NCBI GenBank assembly: GCA_028714255.1
Contig: JAQTMR010000001.1
Span: forward strand, 248,001 to 312,000
Origin: Phycisphaerae bacterium
Lineage (GTDB): Bacteria > Planctomycetota > Phycisphaerae > Sedimentisphaerales > Anaerobacaceae
Reading direction: 5' to 3'
DNA length: 64,000 nt
Part shown: positions 43,992-53,823 of the stretch, piece by piece
Numbering within the stretch: position 1 is the stretch's first letter
Layout: every line of letters starts with the position of its first letter
Notes under the pieces: model-generated
What the model was told of the DNA's origin: nothing
Databases searched by the model: none
What the model saw: only the letters and a program-made list of their open reading frames with translations
Translations under genes and position numbers: made by a program

Positions 43992-45017
43992 ATGAAAATA
44001 AAAAAACAAAGCATTTTTGTTCCAGCAACAATAACAGTTTTGTTTACGGTTACAGCCTGGATGTGCGAATCCGTTTATGGGGGACAAATAGTAGCCTGGG
44101 GTGACAATACGTATGGCCAGTGTGACGCACCTTCAGGCAGCGACTTTACTGCCGTCGCCGGCGGCTCGTGGCACAGTTTGGCCCTCAGGTCCGATGGTTC
44201 GCTGACGGCATGGGGAGACAACACTTATGGTCAGTGTGATGTACCTTCCGGTATCAATTTTATTGCCATTGCCTGTGGGGGATACCACAGTCTTGCTCTC
44301 AGGGCCGACGGCTCGGTAGCAGCGTGGGGCCGGAACAATTACCAGCAGTGCGATGTCCCCACCGGCAACAACTTCGTTGCCATTGCAGCAGGAGGGTTCC
44401 ACAGTCTTGCACTTAAATCCGACGGCTCCGTTATAACATGGGGCAACAATACCTACGGCCAGTGTAATGTGCCCGCAGGTAATAACTTCGTCGCTATTGC
44501 TTGTGGTTTCTGGTGCAGCCGGGCTTACAGGTCCGATGACTCAGCGGTAGCGTGGGGTTGGAATCAATACCCCCCTCGTGCGGCATCAAATGAGGAATTG
44601 GCGGCCATTGTTGATGGAGGATTTCACAGCCTCGGGCTGAGGTTTGATGGGTCGTTATCGGCATGGGGCCTGAACAATTGCAGGCAGTGTGATGTGCCTG
44701 CAGGTAATAACTTTGTCGCCATTGCAAGGGGTGAGTATCACAGTCTTGCTATCAGGTCCGACGACGATTCGACGGTCACCGCCGGGATTAACAAATACCA
44801 GCAGCTTGATGTTCCTACAGGCGAAGACTTTGTCGCGATTGCGCGTGGCGTGTACCACGGTGTCTCCGCCATCGGCGAACCGCTCGTGCTTTTGCTGCTC
44901 GGTGTTATTGCGGTGATGCTATACACAGCAGGTCGAATTTCACCATCAAAATCACCAAACAATAGACTAAGGGGAAGACAGATACCGATAAAGGCAGTCA
45001 ACAAGAGCAAGATATAA
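43992..45017 (+). CDS. Secreted RCC1-repeat protein with C-terminal membrane anchor
   Basis: The 341-residue product has a signal peptide (about residues 8-30) and eight or so RCC1/BNR-like repeats of about 34 residues (about 31-285), each with WGDNTYGQCDVPxGNNFVAI and GGYHSLALRSDGS. One C-terminal hydrophobic helix (GEPLVLLLLGVIAVML) and a basic tail follow. RCC1 repeats form beta propellers used in binding. The C-terminal layout resembles an exosortase sorting tail, but PEP reads GEP and the basic tail is long. It may be a substrate of the exosortase at 1299 or simply a membrane-anchored propeller. Confidence 0.8.
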   Translation: MKIKKQSIFVPATITVLFTVTAWMCESVYGGQIVAWGDNTYGQCDAPSGSDFTAVAGGSWHSLALRSDGSLTAWGDNTYGQCDVPSGINFIAIACGGYHSLALRADGSVAAWGRNNYQQCDVPTGNNFVAIAAGGFHSLALKSDGSVITWGNNTYGQCNVPAGNNFVAIACGFWCSRAYRSDDSAVAWGWNQYPPRAASNEELAAIVDGGFHSLGLRFDGSLSAWGLNNCRQCDVPAGNNFVAIARGEYHSLAIRSDDDSTVTAGINKYQQLDVPTGEDFVAIARGVYHGVSAIGEPLVLLLLGVIAVMLYTAGRISPSKSPNNRLRGRQIPIKAVNKSKI

Positions 45018-45051
45018 ACGGGACTGTCGAGAGGTTTCAGCTTTACAGCAT

Positions 45052-45669
45052 TTATGCGCGGATGATGTCGGCGATTTTCATCAGCCGGGACGTATTATCG
45101 CGTTCGGCCTCGCCGAGTTTGTCGTAAATAAACTTAATCGTTTCGTGCAGTTCAGGTATGACGACGTGTTCGAGAACATTGACTCGTCTGCGGGTCATTT
45201 GAAGCTCAACAGCAAGTAATCTCGCCTGCTTTTCCTTTTCAGCCAGCTCGATAAGTGAATCGAAAGCACGCTCGAGCGCCATCAACGCAATATCCATTTC
45301 GCCTGATGTCGTTGCGTAGCCATAGCAGATAATCTCACCGGCCATCTGCTTGGCCAATTCAGGGACCTTCACGTTCATAACGCTGACAAGCTTAACGGCA
45401 AGCGAGAATTCCTTCGTCGGCACCTCAAGAGCGGCTTTCGTATGTTCCGGCTCCATCGAGGCCCTTGCGAGCATAAAACGCCGGGACGTTTCCATAAGCT
45501 CGTTTTCGACCTTCTTGCGCAACGGCTGAATCTCTCTGGCTATTTTTATCAAACGCCTCGATATGCCGTCACGTTTTTCGCTAAGCAGCTTATGTCCGCG
45601 CACCGCCAGCCCCACCCGTCGGCGAAGCCGCAATAACTCCATTCTGGTCGCATTGACATTAGTTAACAT
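45052..45669 (-). CDS. atpD: V-type ATP synthase subunit D
   Basis: The 205-residue protein forms the central stalk that transmits rotation between the A3B3 head and the membrane ring. The family start NATRMELLRLRRRVGLAVRGHKLL and the long coiled-coil ends (about residues 5-70 and 130-200) are present. It is the last gene of the V-ATPase operon, 13 bases after subunit B. Length is typical. Confidence 0.95.
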   Translation of the reverse strand: MLTNVNATRMELLRLRRRVGLAVRGHKLLSEKRDGISRRLIKIAREIQPLRKKVENELMETSRRFMLARASMEPEHTKAALEVPTKEFSLAVKLVSVMNVKVPELAKQMAGEIICYGYATTSGEMDIALMALERAFDSLIELAEKEKQARLLAVELQMTRRRVNVLEHVVIPELHETIKFIYDKLGEAERDNTSRLMKIADIIRA

Positions 45670-45682
45670 ATTACCCTGCCTG

Positions 45683-47077
45683 TCACGATTCGCTCTTACG
45701 GAAACGCGGCATATACTTTTCGATGAGTTTCACGTCGATACGTTTCAATTCCGCGTTCTCGAACATACTTAGCAACTCCCAGCCCAAATCCAGCGTCTGC
45801 TCGACAGTGCGGTTCTCGTAATAACCCTGAGAGATATACCTGGCCTCGAACGCGTCGGCAAACCTCATATACTTTTTGTCTTCTTCCGAAAGGGCTGCCT
45901 CGCCCATAATCGTCGCAAGCTCCTGCGCCTCTTTGCCGCGTGCGTAAGCGGCGTAAAGCTGGTTATACAAATCAGCATGGTCTTCCCGCGTTTTGTTTTT
46001 GCCGATACCTTTGTCTTTCAATCTCGACAAACTCGGCAGCACATCGACCGGCGGTGAAATCGCCTTGCGGTGCAGCGAACGCGACAAAATAATCTGCCCC
46101 TCGGTAATATATCCCGTCAAATCCGGAACCGGATGGGTCTTGTCGTCTTCCGGCATCGTCAGCACGGGCACCATCGTAATCGAGCCTTTTTTCTCCTTGA
46201 TTCTGCCGGCTCGTTCGTAAACCGTCGCGAGGTCGGTATAAAGATAGCCCGGATAGCCTCTTCGGCCTGGGACTTCTTTACGAGCCGCGCTGATTTCCCG
46301 CAGAGCCTCGCAGTAATTGGTCATATCGTTAAGAATGACCAGCACGTGCATATCCAAATCGAACGCAAGATATTCCGCTGCGGTAAGCGCAAATCTCGGC
46401 GTTGCGATTCGCTCAATCGCCGGGTCATTGGCAAGGTTTATAAACATTACCGCTCGCTCGATTGCGCCGGTTTTTTGCAAATCATCGATAAAGAACTGTG
46501 CCGCCTCGAAGGTGATACCCATCGCCGCGAATACCACAGCGAACTGCTCACCCTTACCGCGAACCGTCGCCTGTCTTGCAAGCTGGGCGGTCAAATCATC
46601 GTGCGGCAGACCTGAGCCGGAAAATATCGGCAGCTTCTGGCCCCGAACAAGCGGGTTAAGGCCGTCGATTGTCGATATGCCCGTCTGTATGAACTCATTG
46701 GGATAGTCGCGGGCGAAAGGATTGATGGGGCTTCCGTTAATATCCAGTCGTTTGTCGGGGATAATCTTCGGGCCGTCATCTTTCGGCTCGCCGAGTCCGC
46801 TGAAGACCCTGCCTAACAAATCCCGTGATACGCCCAATTCAAGGGGCCTGCCGAGGAAACGCACCGTCGTGGCCTCGACATCGATGCCGCTGGTGCCCTC
46901 GAAGACCTGCACAAGAGCTTTGTCCCTTTCGACCTGAAGAATCTGGCCGTGCCGTATGGAGCCGTCGGCAAGCTGAATCTCGACAATGTGCGCGTACCTG
47001 GCGTCATCAATCATCTCGACCATCATCAAAGGCCCTGCGATATTCGTTACTGTCTGATATTCCTTAAGTGAAAGCAT
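45683..47077 (-). CDS. atpB: V-type ATP synthase subunit B
   Basis: The 464-residue non-catalytic nucleotide-binding subunit of the V1 head. Where subunit A has a Walker A loop it reads [18 protein letters not shown], as expected for B. The [28 protein letters not shown] and [24 protein letters not shown] blocks are typical. It follows subunit A by 29 bases. It alternates with subunit A in the A3B3 hexamer. Confidence 0.97.
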   Translation of the reverse strand: MLSLKEYQTVTNIAGPLMMVEMIDDARYAHIVEIQLADGSIRHGQILQVERDKALVQVFEGTSGIDVEATTVRFLGRPLELGVSRDLLGRVFSGLGEPKDDGPKIIPDKRLDINGSPINPFARDYPNEFIQTGISTIDGLNPLVRGQKLPIFSGSGLPHDDLTAQLARQATVRGKGEQFAVVFAAMGITFEAAQFFIDDLQKTGAIERAVMFINLANDPAIERIATPRFALTAAEYLAFDLDMHVLVILNDMTNYCEALREISAARKEVPGRRGYPGYLYTDLATVYERAGRIKEKKGSITMVPVLTMPEDDKTHPVPDLTGYITEGQIILSRSLHRKAISPPVDVLPSLSRLKDKGIGKNKTREDHADLYNQLYAAYARGKEAQELATIMGEAALSEEDKKYMRFADAFEARYISQGYYENRTVEQTLDLGWELLSMFENAELKRIDVKLIEKYMPRFRKSES

Positions 47078-47106
47078 TGCTACTCCGGTTAATTTTTATA
47101 TTCGAT

Positions 47107-48891
47107 TTACTTCTCCGCTGCCGCTGTTGTTTGCAGCTTCTTTATCTGCTGACTGATTGTCTCGCGGATTGCGGCAATTTTTCCCATATCCTTTTCCGGT
47201 ATATACTTCGCCCTTCCGATTTCCTCGCGCACGGGCAATTTGAAAATCGGCCCCGTTTCGACGCCTGCTGCTATCGCCGAAAGCGACTCTTTCTGGAAAT
47301 GCATAATGGTTTTGAGCATCTCGTACTGCTTGTCCAGCGAAGTAAACGTATCAACCTCATGGAATGCGTTCTGGTGCAGGAAGTCTTCTCTAATCGAGCG
47401 GGCAGTTTCGAGTGACAGCCTGTCCTTCGGCGAAAGAGCTTCCGCCCCAACCAGCCGAACAATCTCCAGAAGCTGCGCTTCCTGTTCCAATAGCTCCATC
47501 GCCTCGACGGTCAACGCTTCCATTTCCTGACCGCGTTCCTTGTCCTCGAATCCTTCCTTTAGATACTGCTTATAGAACGAATAGCTTGTCAGCCAGTCAA
47601 TCGCCGGGAAGTGCCTTGCGTACGCAAGCCTTGCCTGCAATGACCAGAAGACCTTAACGACGTGCAGAGTCGCCTGCACAACCGAATCCGAAAGGTCGCC
47701 GCCCGGCGGGCTTACCGCGCCGATAATCGCCAGCGCGCCTTCACGTTCAGGTTTACCCTGACAATCGACCCGTCCCGCTCTTTCATAGAACGATGCGATT
47801 CGAGCGCCAAGGTACGCAGGGTAACCTTCCTCCGCAGGCATTTCCTCTAATCGGGTCGAAATTTCTCTCATCGCCTCGGCCCATCTGCTGGTTGAATCTG
47901 CCATAAGCGCAACCGTATATCCCATATCGCGGAAGTATTCCGCAATCGTTATCCCCGTATAAACCGATGCCTCTCTGGCCGCTACCGGCATATTCGACGT
48001 ATTGGCAATCAGTACCGAACGTTTCATCAAAGGCTCACCGCTTCGCGGGTCTTTAAGGTGTGGAAATTCCGTCAGCACGTCGGTCATCTCGTTGCCGCGT
48101 TCGCCGCAGCCGATATACACAACAATCTCCGCGTCAATCCACTTGGCAAGCTGATGCTGCACAACGGTTTTACCAGTCCCGAAAGGCCCCGGCACGCACG
48201 CTGTTCCCCCTTTGGCTAATGGGAAGAACGCATCGACAACCCGCTGGCCGGTAATCAGGGCCTTGTTCGGCGTGAGCCGTTTTCTGACGGGCCTGGCGTT
48301 TCGCACGGGCCACTTCTGCATCAGTTTAATTTCACGCCTGTCGCCCTGTTCATCCACTACCACGGCGACGGTCTGCTCAACCGTAAAGTCGCCCTCTTTA
48401 ATATCTTCCAGCTTACCCTTTACGCCTGGCGGTATCATAATCCTGTGCTTGACCAGTATCGTCTCATCGACCTCGCCGATGATGTCACCCGCGACTACGT
48501 CAACTCCATTTTCCACGCTCGGCTTGAAGTGCCATTTCTTTTCCCTGTTCAGGCCGGGCATAGCGCTGCCCCGGCTCATAAACGCACCCTCGGCCTTGAC
48601 CAATGAATCGAGAGGCCTTTGAATACCGTCGTAAATACTCTCAATCAGCCCCGGCCCAAGCTCGACGCTCAGCGGAGCCTCCGTATCAACTACTGGTTCG
48701 CCCGGGCCGATGCCGGTCGTCTCTTCGTAAACCTGTATCGAGGCAGTGTCACCTTTAAGCTCGACTATCTCGCCGATAAGGTTCAGTTCACTGACGCGAA
48801 CCACGTCATACATCCGCGAGCCTGTCATGCCCTCTGCCACAACGACAGGCCCAGCCACTTTTACTATTTTGCCTTTTTTTGTCTCGTCCAT
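47107..48891 (-). CDS. atpA: V-type ATP synthase catalytic subunit A
   Basis: The 594-residue catalytic subunit of the V1 head hydrolyses or makes ATP. The Walker A motif GPFGTGKT followed by VVQHQLAKW lies at about residues 234-250. The non-homologous insert typical of A subunits (KWHFKPSVENGVDVVAGDIIG), the ECGERGNEM-type block (here GCGERGNEMTDVL) and SRWAEAMREIS are intact. Length is typical. It lies between F and B in the operon, three bases after subunit F. Confidence 0.98.
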   Translation of the reverse strand: MDETKKGKIVKVAGPVVVAEGMTGSRMYDVVRVSELNLIGEIVELKGDTASIQVYEETTGIGPGEPVVDTEAPLSVELGPGLIESIYDGIQRPLDSLVKAEGAFMSRGSAMPGLNREKKWHFKPSVENGVDVVAGDIIGEVDETILVKHRIMIPPGVKGKLEDIKEGDFTVEQTVAVVVDEQGDRREIKLMQKWPVRNARPVRKRLTPNKALITGQRVVDAFFPLAKGGTACVPGPFGTGKTVVQHQLAKWIDAEIVVYIGCGERGNEMTDVLTEFPHLKDPRSGEPLMKRSVLIANTSNMPVAAREASVYTGITIAEYFRDMGYTVALMADSTSRWAEAMREISTRLEEMPAEEGYPAYLGARIASFYERAGRVDCQGKPEREGALAIIGAVSPPGGDLSDSVVQATLHVVKVFWSLQARLAYARHFPAIDWLTSYSFYKQYLKEGFEDKERGQEMEALTVEAMELLEQEAQLLEIVRLVGAEALSPKDRLSLETARSIREDFLHQNAFHEVDTFTSLDKQYEMLKTIMHFQKESLSAIAAGVETGPIFKLPVREEIGRAKYIPEKDMGKIAAIRETISQQIKKLQTTAAAEK

Positions 48892-48894
48892 TTT

Positions 48895-49218
48895 TTAATT
48901 ACCTTCGAGAATACTTATGCCTGTTGCTGTTTTCAAAACCCTGCCAAGTGCCTCGGTCGCGAACCCTTCAGGCTCGGTAGTAAACGGCACAACCACCACA
49001 CAGGGCATCGGCACGCTTTGCACAGATGCGAACGCCTCTTCAGCCGACCTGGCCACATTTTCCGCCACGACAACGAGCGTATATTTGCCTGCAATTATCT
49101 TTTCAGCCGCCGCTACCGTCTGCTCGCCCGTCTCGCCCGCTGCAAACGTATCGACTCCCATCGCCGAAAACGGCATCACAAAATCCGAATCACCTAAAAC
49201 TGCAACTTTACCTTCCAT
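48895..49218 (-). CDS. atpF: V-type ATP synthase subunit F
   Basis: The 107-residue central stalk protein has the family start VAVLGDSDFVMPFSAMGVDTF and the VVVAENVA strand typical of NtpG/F-type subunits. It binds subunit D in the rotor. It lies between C and A, with a 15-base gap from C and three from A. Confidence 0.9.
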   Translation of the reverse strand: MEGKVAVLGDSDFVMPFSAMGVDTFAAGETGEQTVAAAEKIIAGKYTLVVVAENVARSAEEAFASVQSVPMPCVVVVPFTTEPEGFATEALGRVLKTATGISILEGN

Positions 49219-49233
49219 AATTCATCACTCGTG

Positions 49234-50265
49234 TCACGAAATACGGTCTAATATTAATTTAGGATTCAAATGGTTTTTCTTTGCCGTCAAAACCAGCCGA
49301 ACCGTCCGAATCTCATTTTCTTTTGCCAGCAGATACGCAATAATCGGCTGCGGCCCCGCAGTTATCGCTATGGTCGTCCGCAGATAACCGTTAAGGTATT
49401 CGTCGCACTGCTGCTCTATTTTCAAAAATGACTTTTCCGACGCGGCATACGCAGCCCCTGCCTGCACCATTTCAAAATAAGGTGTCGCGAAAAATAACGC
49501 CGCCAGCCCGTCCCCGCCGGCGTCCAGACCCCGAACCAGCTGGTCGCGCTCGACGTATCCGCCGGGCAAAAAGACATTTCGCTGATGGGCCTGCGTAATT
49601 GTAAGCCGGAGCATCGTTCGTATATTAGCCAGGTCCGCCTGTATCCTGAAAAGCCCGAGTAAAAACTCGCTGCCGAGTTTCTCTGCCGTCGCCAGATTAA
49701 ATTCCGCCTGGGCGGCGTCAATCGCATAATCGATAGCACGAATATCTTTGTCGTTGTAGTAGAGCACAATCGCCCGCTCGGCCGCATCGGCCATATAATC
49801 GGGGAGCATCTCGTATCTCTCGCTATCAAAAACCTCCGCAAACTGTTCGCCCGGAAAGTTGCCGTCACTGCTGTAATCGGCTCCAATGGTTTTTTTCGTC
49901 ACCGCACGCCGAATGGCCAGCCGCAAATTGGCAAAATCATCCCTGCTTTTGAACAGCGTCACGATTGCATCATTATGTATCCAGCCGGCGAACTGTTGCC
50001 TCACTTCGCTCCGGCAGGCAAGCAGAACCCGTTCAAGCTCCGAAATCGACGCGCCCGCACCGGCTGCGTATTCGCCGGAGCGAAGGTGGTCAGCCGCCTG
50101 CTCGAAATCAGCCGCGTTGGCCATATCCACAAAGACCGGCCTCGGCAGCATCACCGTCTCAATCGCACGCACCTGGGCCGTCTCGAAGGCATACTCCCAG
50201 TCGTCACCGCCTATGGCCGGATACCGGCTGAAATCTATTTCTGCTTGTTGTCCCAAAGCGTTCAT
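49234..50265 (-). CDS. atpC: V-type ATP synthase subunit C
   Basis: The 343-residue protein belongs to the AC39/NtpC family, which links the rotor to the membrane c-ring. It is helix-rich, with the DFANLRLAIRRAVTKK, NIRTMLRLTIT and final ENEIRTVRLVLTAKKN repeats typical of the family's three similar helical domains. The start overlaps nothing; six bases separate it from subunit E. Confidence 0.92.
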   Translation of the reverse strand: MNALGQQAEIDFSRYPAIGGDDWEYAFETAQVRAIETVMLPRPVFVDMANAADFEQAADHLRSGEYAAGAGASISELERVLLACRSEVRQQFAGWIHNDAIVTLFKSRDDFANLRLAIRRAVTKKTIGADYSSDGNFPGEQFAEVFDSERYEMLPDYMADAAERAIVLYYNDKDIRAIDYAIDAAQAEFNLATAEKLGSEFLLGLFRIQADLANIRTMLRLTITQAHQRNVFLPGGYVERDQLVRGLDAGGDGLAALFFATPYFEMVQAGAAYAASEKSFLKIEQQCDEYLNGYLRTTIAITAGPQPIIAYLLAKENEIRTVRLVLTAKKNHLNPKLILDRIS

Positions 50266-50271
50266 TTTTTA

Positions 50272-50853
50272 TTACTCGCCAAAAAGCTTCTCGGCCAATT
50301 CTATCTCCAGTTGTTCCCTCGCCTGTTCCAAAAGGACACCAACCGAGAGGTTGTTTTTAATCTTGCCGCGTCTAAGGATAAAGCCGCCGCCGATGTTTTC
50401 TCTCTGGCCCGCGAGTTTAAGATTCGATTTTTTCTGACTATTTACCTGGTCTATCAGCGACTGGTCGATACGCTTCTCGTTGGTATCGATTACCACTTCT
50501 TCGTCGCCCGTCTCGATAGCGCCGACCATCAGCTTGACCATCAGCTTTCGGTATTCCTCGTCGGCCAGTTTCTTTAGCTGCCGCTGAGCCTCGCTGAAGA
50601 CCTCATCGAGCATCTTCACCTTCTCGGCGAGCTTCTCCTTCGCCAACTCCATCCGGGTCGCAGACAACACCTGCCCCCTGGCGTCTTCGCCTGCTTTTTG
50701 GGCAAGAGCATCCGTCTGTTTGCGGTATTCATCGAGACGCTTGTCAGTTTCCACCTTCTGCTGCGATAGTTTTGCCTCAGCGTCTTTTTTAATTTTGTCC
50801 GCCTCGGCTTTCGCGTCCGACAATATTTTTTCTATTACCTGTTCACCATCCAT
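50272..50853 (-). CDS. atpE: V-type ATP synthase subunit E
   Basis: The 193-residue peripheral stalk protein has a long charged N-terminal helix (about residues 5-90) that pairs with subunit H/G and a globular C-terminal domain (ERENIGGGFILRRG-type block at about 150-165). The pattern fits NtpE. It lies between K and C. Confidence 0.92.
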   Translation of the reverse strand: MDGEQVIEKILSDAKAEADKIKKDAEAKLSQQKVETDKRLDEYRKQTDALAQKAGEDARGQVLSATRMELAKEKLAEKVKMLDEVFSEAQRQLKKLADEEYRKLMVKLMVGAIETGDEEVVIDTNEKRIDQSLIDQVNSQKKSNLKLAGQRENIGGGFILRRGKIKNNLSVGVLLEQAREQLEIELAEKLFGE

Positions 50854-50880
50854 ATTTTTACCTGCCGAATAATTTGTTTA

Positions 50881-51408
<528 letters not shown>

Positions 51409-51424
51409 TTAAAAACCTTTGTCT

Positions 51425-53410
51425 CTAATCTTTCAAAATTGTTTTTTCGTCACCTGCTATGTAAATATGCTTATACTGTTTGGTCAACGGCTCGAACGCC
51501 CTGCCGCCGCCAACGATAAATTTCGGGAAAAACTCGACGAACTGCAATCGCAGCGTATGAACAAACGCGCCCAGCGCCGACATCGCCAGATTGAATAAAT
51601 GTCCCCCCACCAGTATCAATATCATAAGGACTATACCTATGCCGTAAGGCACTTTCAACGCAAGTTTCGCAATGACGTTGACCGCCATCGCCAGCCCCGC
51701 CCCGACCATTCCCAGCGCCATAAGCCGAAGGTAGCTCAACACATCGCCCAGAAAGAAAATCGTGCTGAATACGTTGTAAAACCCCATCCCCAGCCGGGCG
51801 CCCATACTGCCTTGCCGCTGGCTGAAAAGCAGAATCCCAACCGCGGGCAAAATCGCTATCTTGCCGAATATCCCGCCGATATGACTGTTAATCAAACCGA
51901 ACTTTCCGCACCCGAACAGTACCAGCGAGTTAAGCATCACAAGCCAGGTAAGCTGGTCGCAGGCAGCGGCGATGAAATCCCTGCGTTTGAGATTGTGAAC
52001 AAACGCGATTATTATCCCGATGTTTATCTGGAAGTAACCCATCCCGATGGAAAGAAGCAAAAAAGGTATGGGATTTTCGAGGGGGTCGAAAACCATAAGT
52101 TTTTCTCTAAACATCTTGAGCGACGGCACAAACTGCTGAATAACATCTCCGAACCATCCGCCTGTCATCGCCCCGAACACCGTCGTAGAGACACCGCAAA
52201 TCACCAGCATCCACAGCAGCTTTTTGTCGCCCTGCATTTTCTTTATCATCCAGCCGGCGATAAGCACCATCAAAATACCATAACCGGCATCGGCAAGACA
52301 CAGGGCGAAAAACACCGTAAAGAAAGGCGCAAAAAACATCGTCGGGTCTATGTTGAAATGTTTCGGCATCCCATACAGCCGGGTAATAACCTCGAACGGT
52401 TTAATCGCATTGGCGTTTTCTATCTCGACCGGTATTTCCTCTTCTTTCGCAGGCTTAATCTTGTGCAAGCTCGACGCCGAGAACAGGCCGACAATTTTTT
52501 CAAGCCGGGAGAAATCTCTCCGCCTGACCCAACCCTCTAAAATGACCGTTTGTTGAGTCGCAGGCGCCGACTTCTCGGTCTGCTCCCTGTTAAGAAGGTT
52601 CGAATAATGGTCGTAAAGAATCTCGAGTTTCAAAAAATATTTAGCCAGCGATTGGGCTTCTGCCCGATGCCCGGCAAGCTCCCCTTCGGCCTTTTCGAGT
52701 TTGCCCCTGATTTCACTCATCGCCTCGATTACGGTCCCGGTTATGCCGGAGAATTTGGCCTGCTCGAATTCAACCGAGCGCAGAAGCTTGCCCGCCTGTT
52801 CTTCTACGTCTTTAATCGCGACAATCACGCATGTGTTTCTGGTCCCCGTTTCGCCGATGGATTGAATTACCGCACCGGCTTGTGTCAAATCCTGTTCAAG
52901 CTGCTCGAAGCGCTGACTGGGGACAAAGCCCACCCAGCATCTGGCCTGTTTGAGTTGGCCGAGTTCTTCGATTACGACGTCCAGTCCCTCCCATGGTTTG
53001 AGCTCTTCCAGCCGAACGTTTCGATTGTCAATTTCAGATTTAAGTTTCTCAATCGCCGACTGCGTTTGGCTGCATTCTTCGGCAACTTTTAGAATCGCCT
53101 CGTCGGTCGTCACCTGCTCGTAAGTCTGCTTATCAACAACCGCCCTTGGCGCTAATATCGCGGATAGTCCCCCCGCCGATTTGCTGTATGGCTTCAAAAA
53201 ACCAATACCTCTGGCAAGACGGCCAAGTACCTCTTCGATATCTTTTGGTTTCCCCCCGCCACGTTCGAGGTCTTTCATCTGTTTGCTAATCTCAGCGGCG
53301 TCGGCATTGAGTATCTGGCAAATCCCCGCCTGCTGGAGCGATTCCAACAGCCGAGCCGCTTCCCCGCGGTGGCTTACAATCATAAATTTGTCCATCTGAA
53401 CTATAGCCAT
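51425..53410 (-). CDS. atpI: V-type ATP synthase subunit I (a-subunit)
   Basis: The 661-residue membrane stator subunit has a soluble N-terminal domain with coiled coils (about residues 1-330) and about seven transmembrane helices at 340-610. The family blocks PTMFFAPFFTVFFALCLADAGYG and LSYLRLMALGMVGAGLAMAVN (the latter with the essential Arg) are present. It forms the ion half-channels against the c-ring. It starts two bases after subunit H. Confidence 0.96.
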   Translation of the reverse strand: MAIVQMDKFMIVSHRGEAARLLESLQQAGICQILNADAAEISKQMKDLERGGGKPKDIEEVLGRLARGIGFLKPYSKSAGGLSAILAPRAVVDKQTYEQVTTDEAILKVAEECSQTQSAIEKLKSEIDNRNVRLEELKPWEGLDVVIEELGQLKQARCWVGFVPSQRFEQLEQDLTQAGAVIQSIGETGTRNTCVIVAIKDVEEQAGKLLRSVEFEQAKFSGITGTVIEAMSEIRGKLEKAEGELAGHRAEAQSLAKYFLKLEILYDHYSNLLNREQTEKSAPATQQTVILEGWVRRRDFSRLEKIVGLFSASSLHKIKPAKEEEIPVEIENANAIKPFEVITRLYGMPKHFNIDPTMFFAPFFTVFFALCLADAGYGILMVLIAGWMIKKMQGDKKLLWMLVICGVSTTVFGAMTGGWFGDVIQQFVPSLKMFREKLMVFDPLENPIPFLLLSIGMGYFQINIGIIIAFVHNLKRRDFIAAACDQLTWLVMLNSLVLFGCGKFGLINSHIGGIFGKIAILPAVGILLFSQRQGSMGARLGMGFYNVFSTIFFLGDVLSYLRLMALGMVGAGLAMAVNVIAKLALKVPYGIGIVLMILILVGGHLFNLAMSALGAFVHTLRLQFVEFFPKFIVGGGRAFEPLTKQYKHIYIAGDEKTILKD

Positions 53411-53412
53411 CG

Positions 53413-53718
53413 CTACTTCCCAAGATATCCCGTTACCGACGTAACCGCAGCGTTCATTTGCGTTTTCGCCTTGGCCCGCAACTGTTCCCGCCGGTTTTGT
53501 CCTTCGACTTTCAGGCCCGCCGCTTCCGCCTGACCTTGTTTCTGCCCAGCGGCAATTGCGGTTTCAATCGCCTTCTTCCTGTCGCGCTCGGCCTGCGTGA
53601 GAGCCTGCTGCTCGGCTTGTTTGCCCTTTTGCACCGACTCGGTCGCGTCCGCTTTGGCCCGCTCGATTATCCGCTGCGATTCTGTTTCAGCCTCTTTAAT
53701 CTTCTTTATCAGTTCCAT
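53413..53718 (-). CDS. V-type ATP synthase subunit H (peripheral stalk)
   Basis: The 101-residue protein is a single charged coiled-coil helix starting MELIKKIKEAETESQRIIERA, typical of the H/G/NtpF stalk subunit that pairs with E. It is the first gene of the nine-gene V-ATPase operon (H-I-K-E-C-F-A-B-D). A TATACT box lies about 56 bases upstream (53774-53779, minus strand), without a clear -35. Confidence 0.88.
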   Translation of the reverse strand: MELIKKIKEAETESQRIIERAKADATESVQKGKQAEQQALTQAERDRKKAIETAIAAGQKQGQAEAAGLKVEGQNRREQLRAKAKTQMNAAVTSVTGYLGK

Positions 53719-53823
53719 TTATTCAGGTTCCCGGGCTTTAAACCCATTTCAACAATAATAAAACAAACCGGTTAGTATACAATATTCTTGGTGAAAATTC
53801 TAAGTTAGAAATTCATTAAAAAA

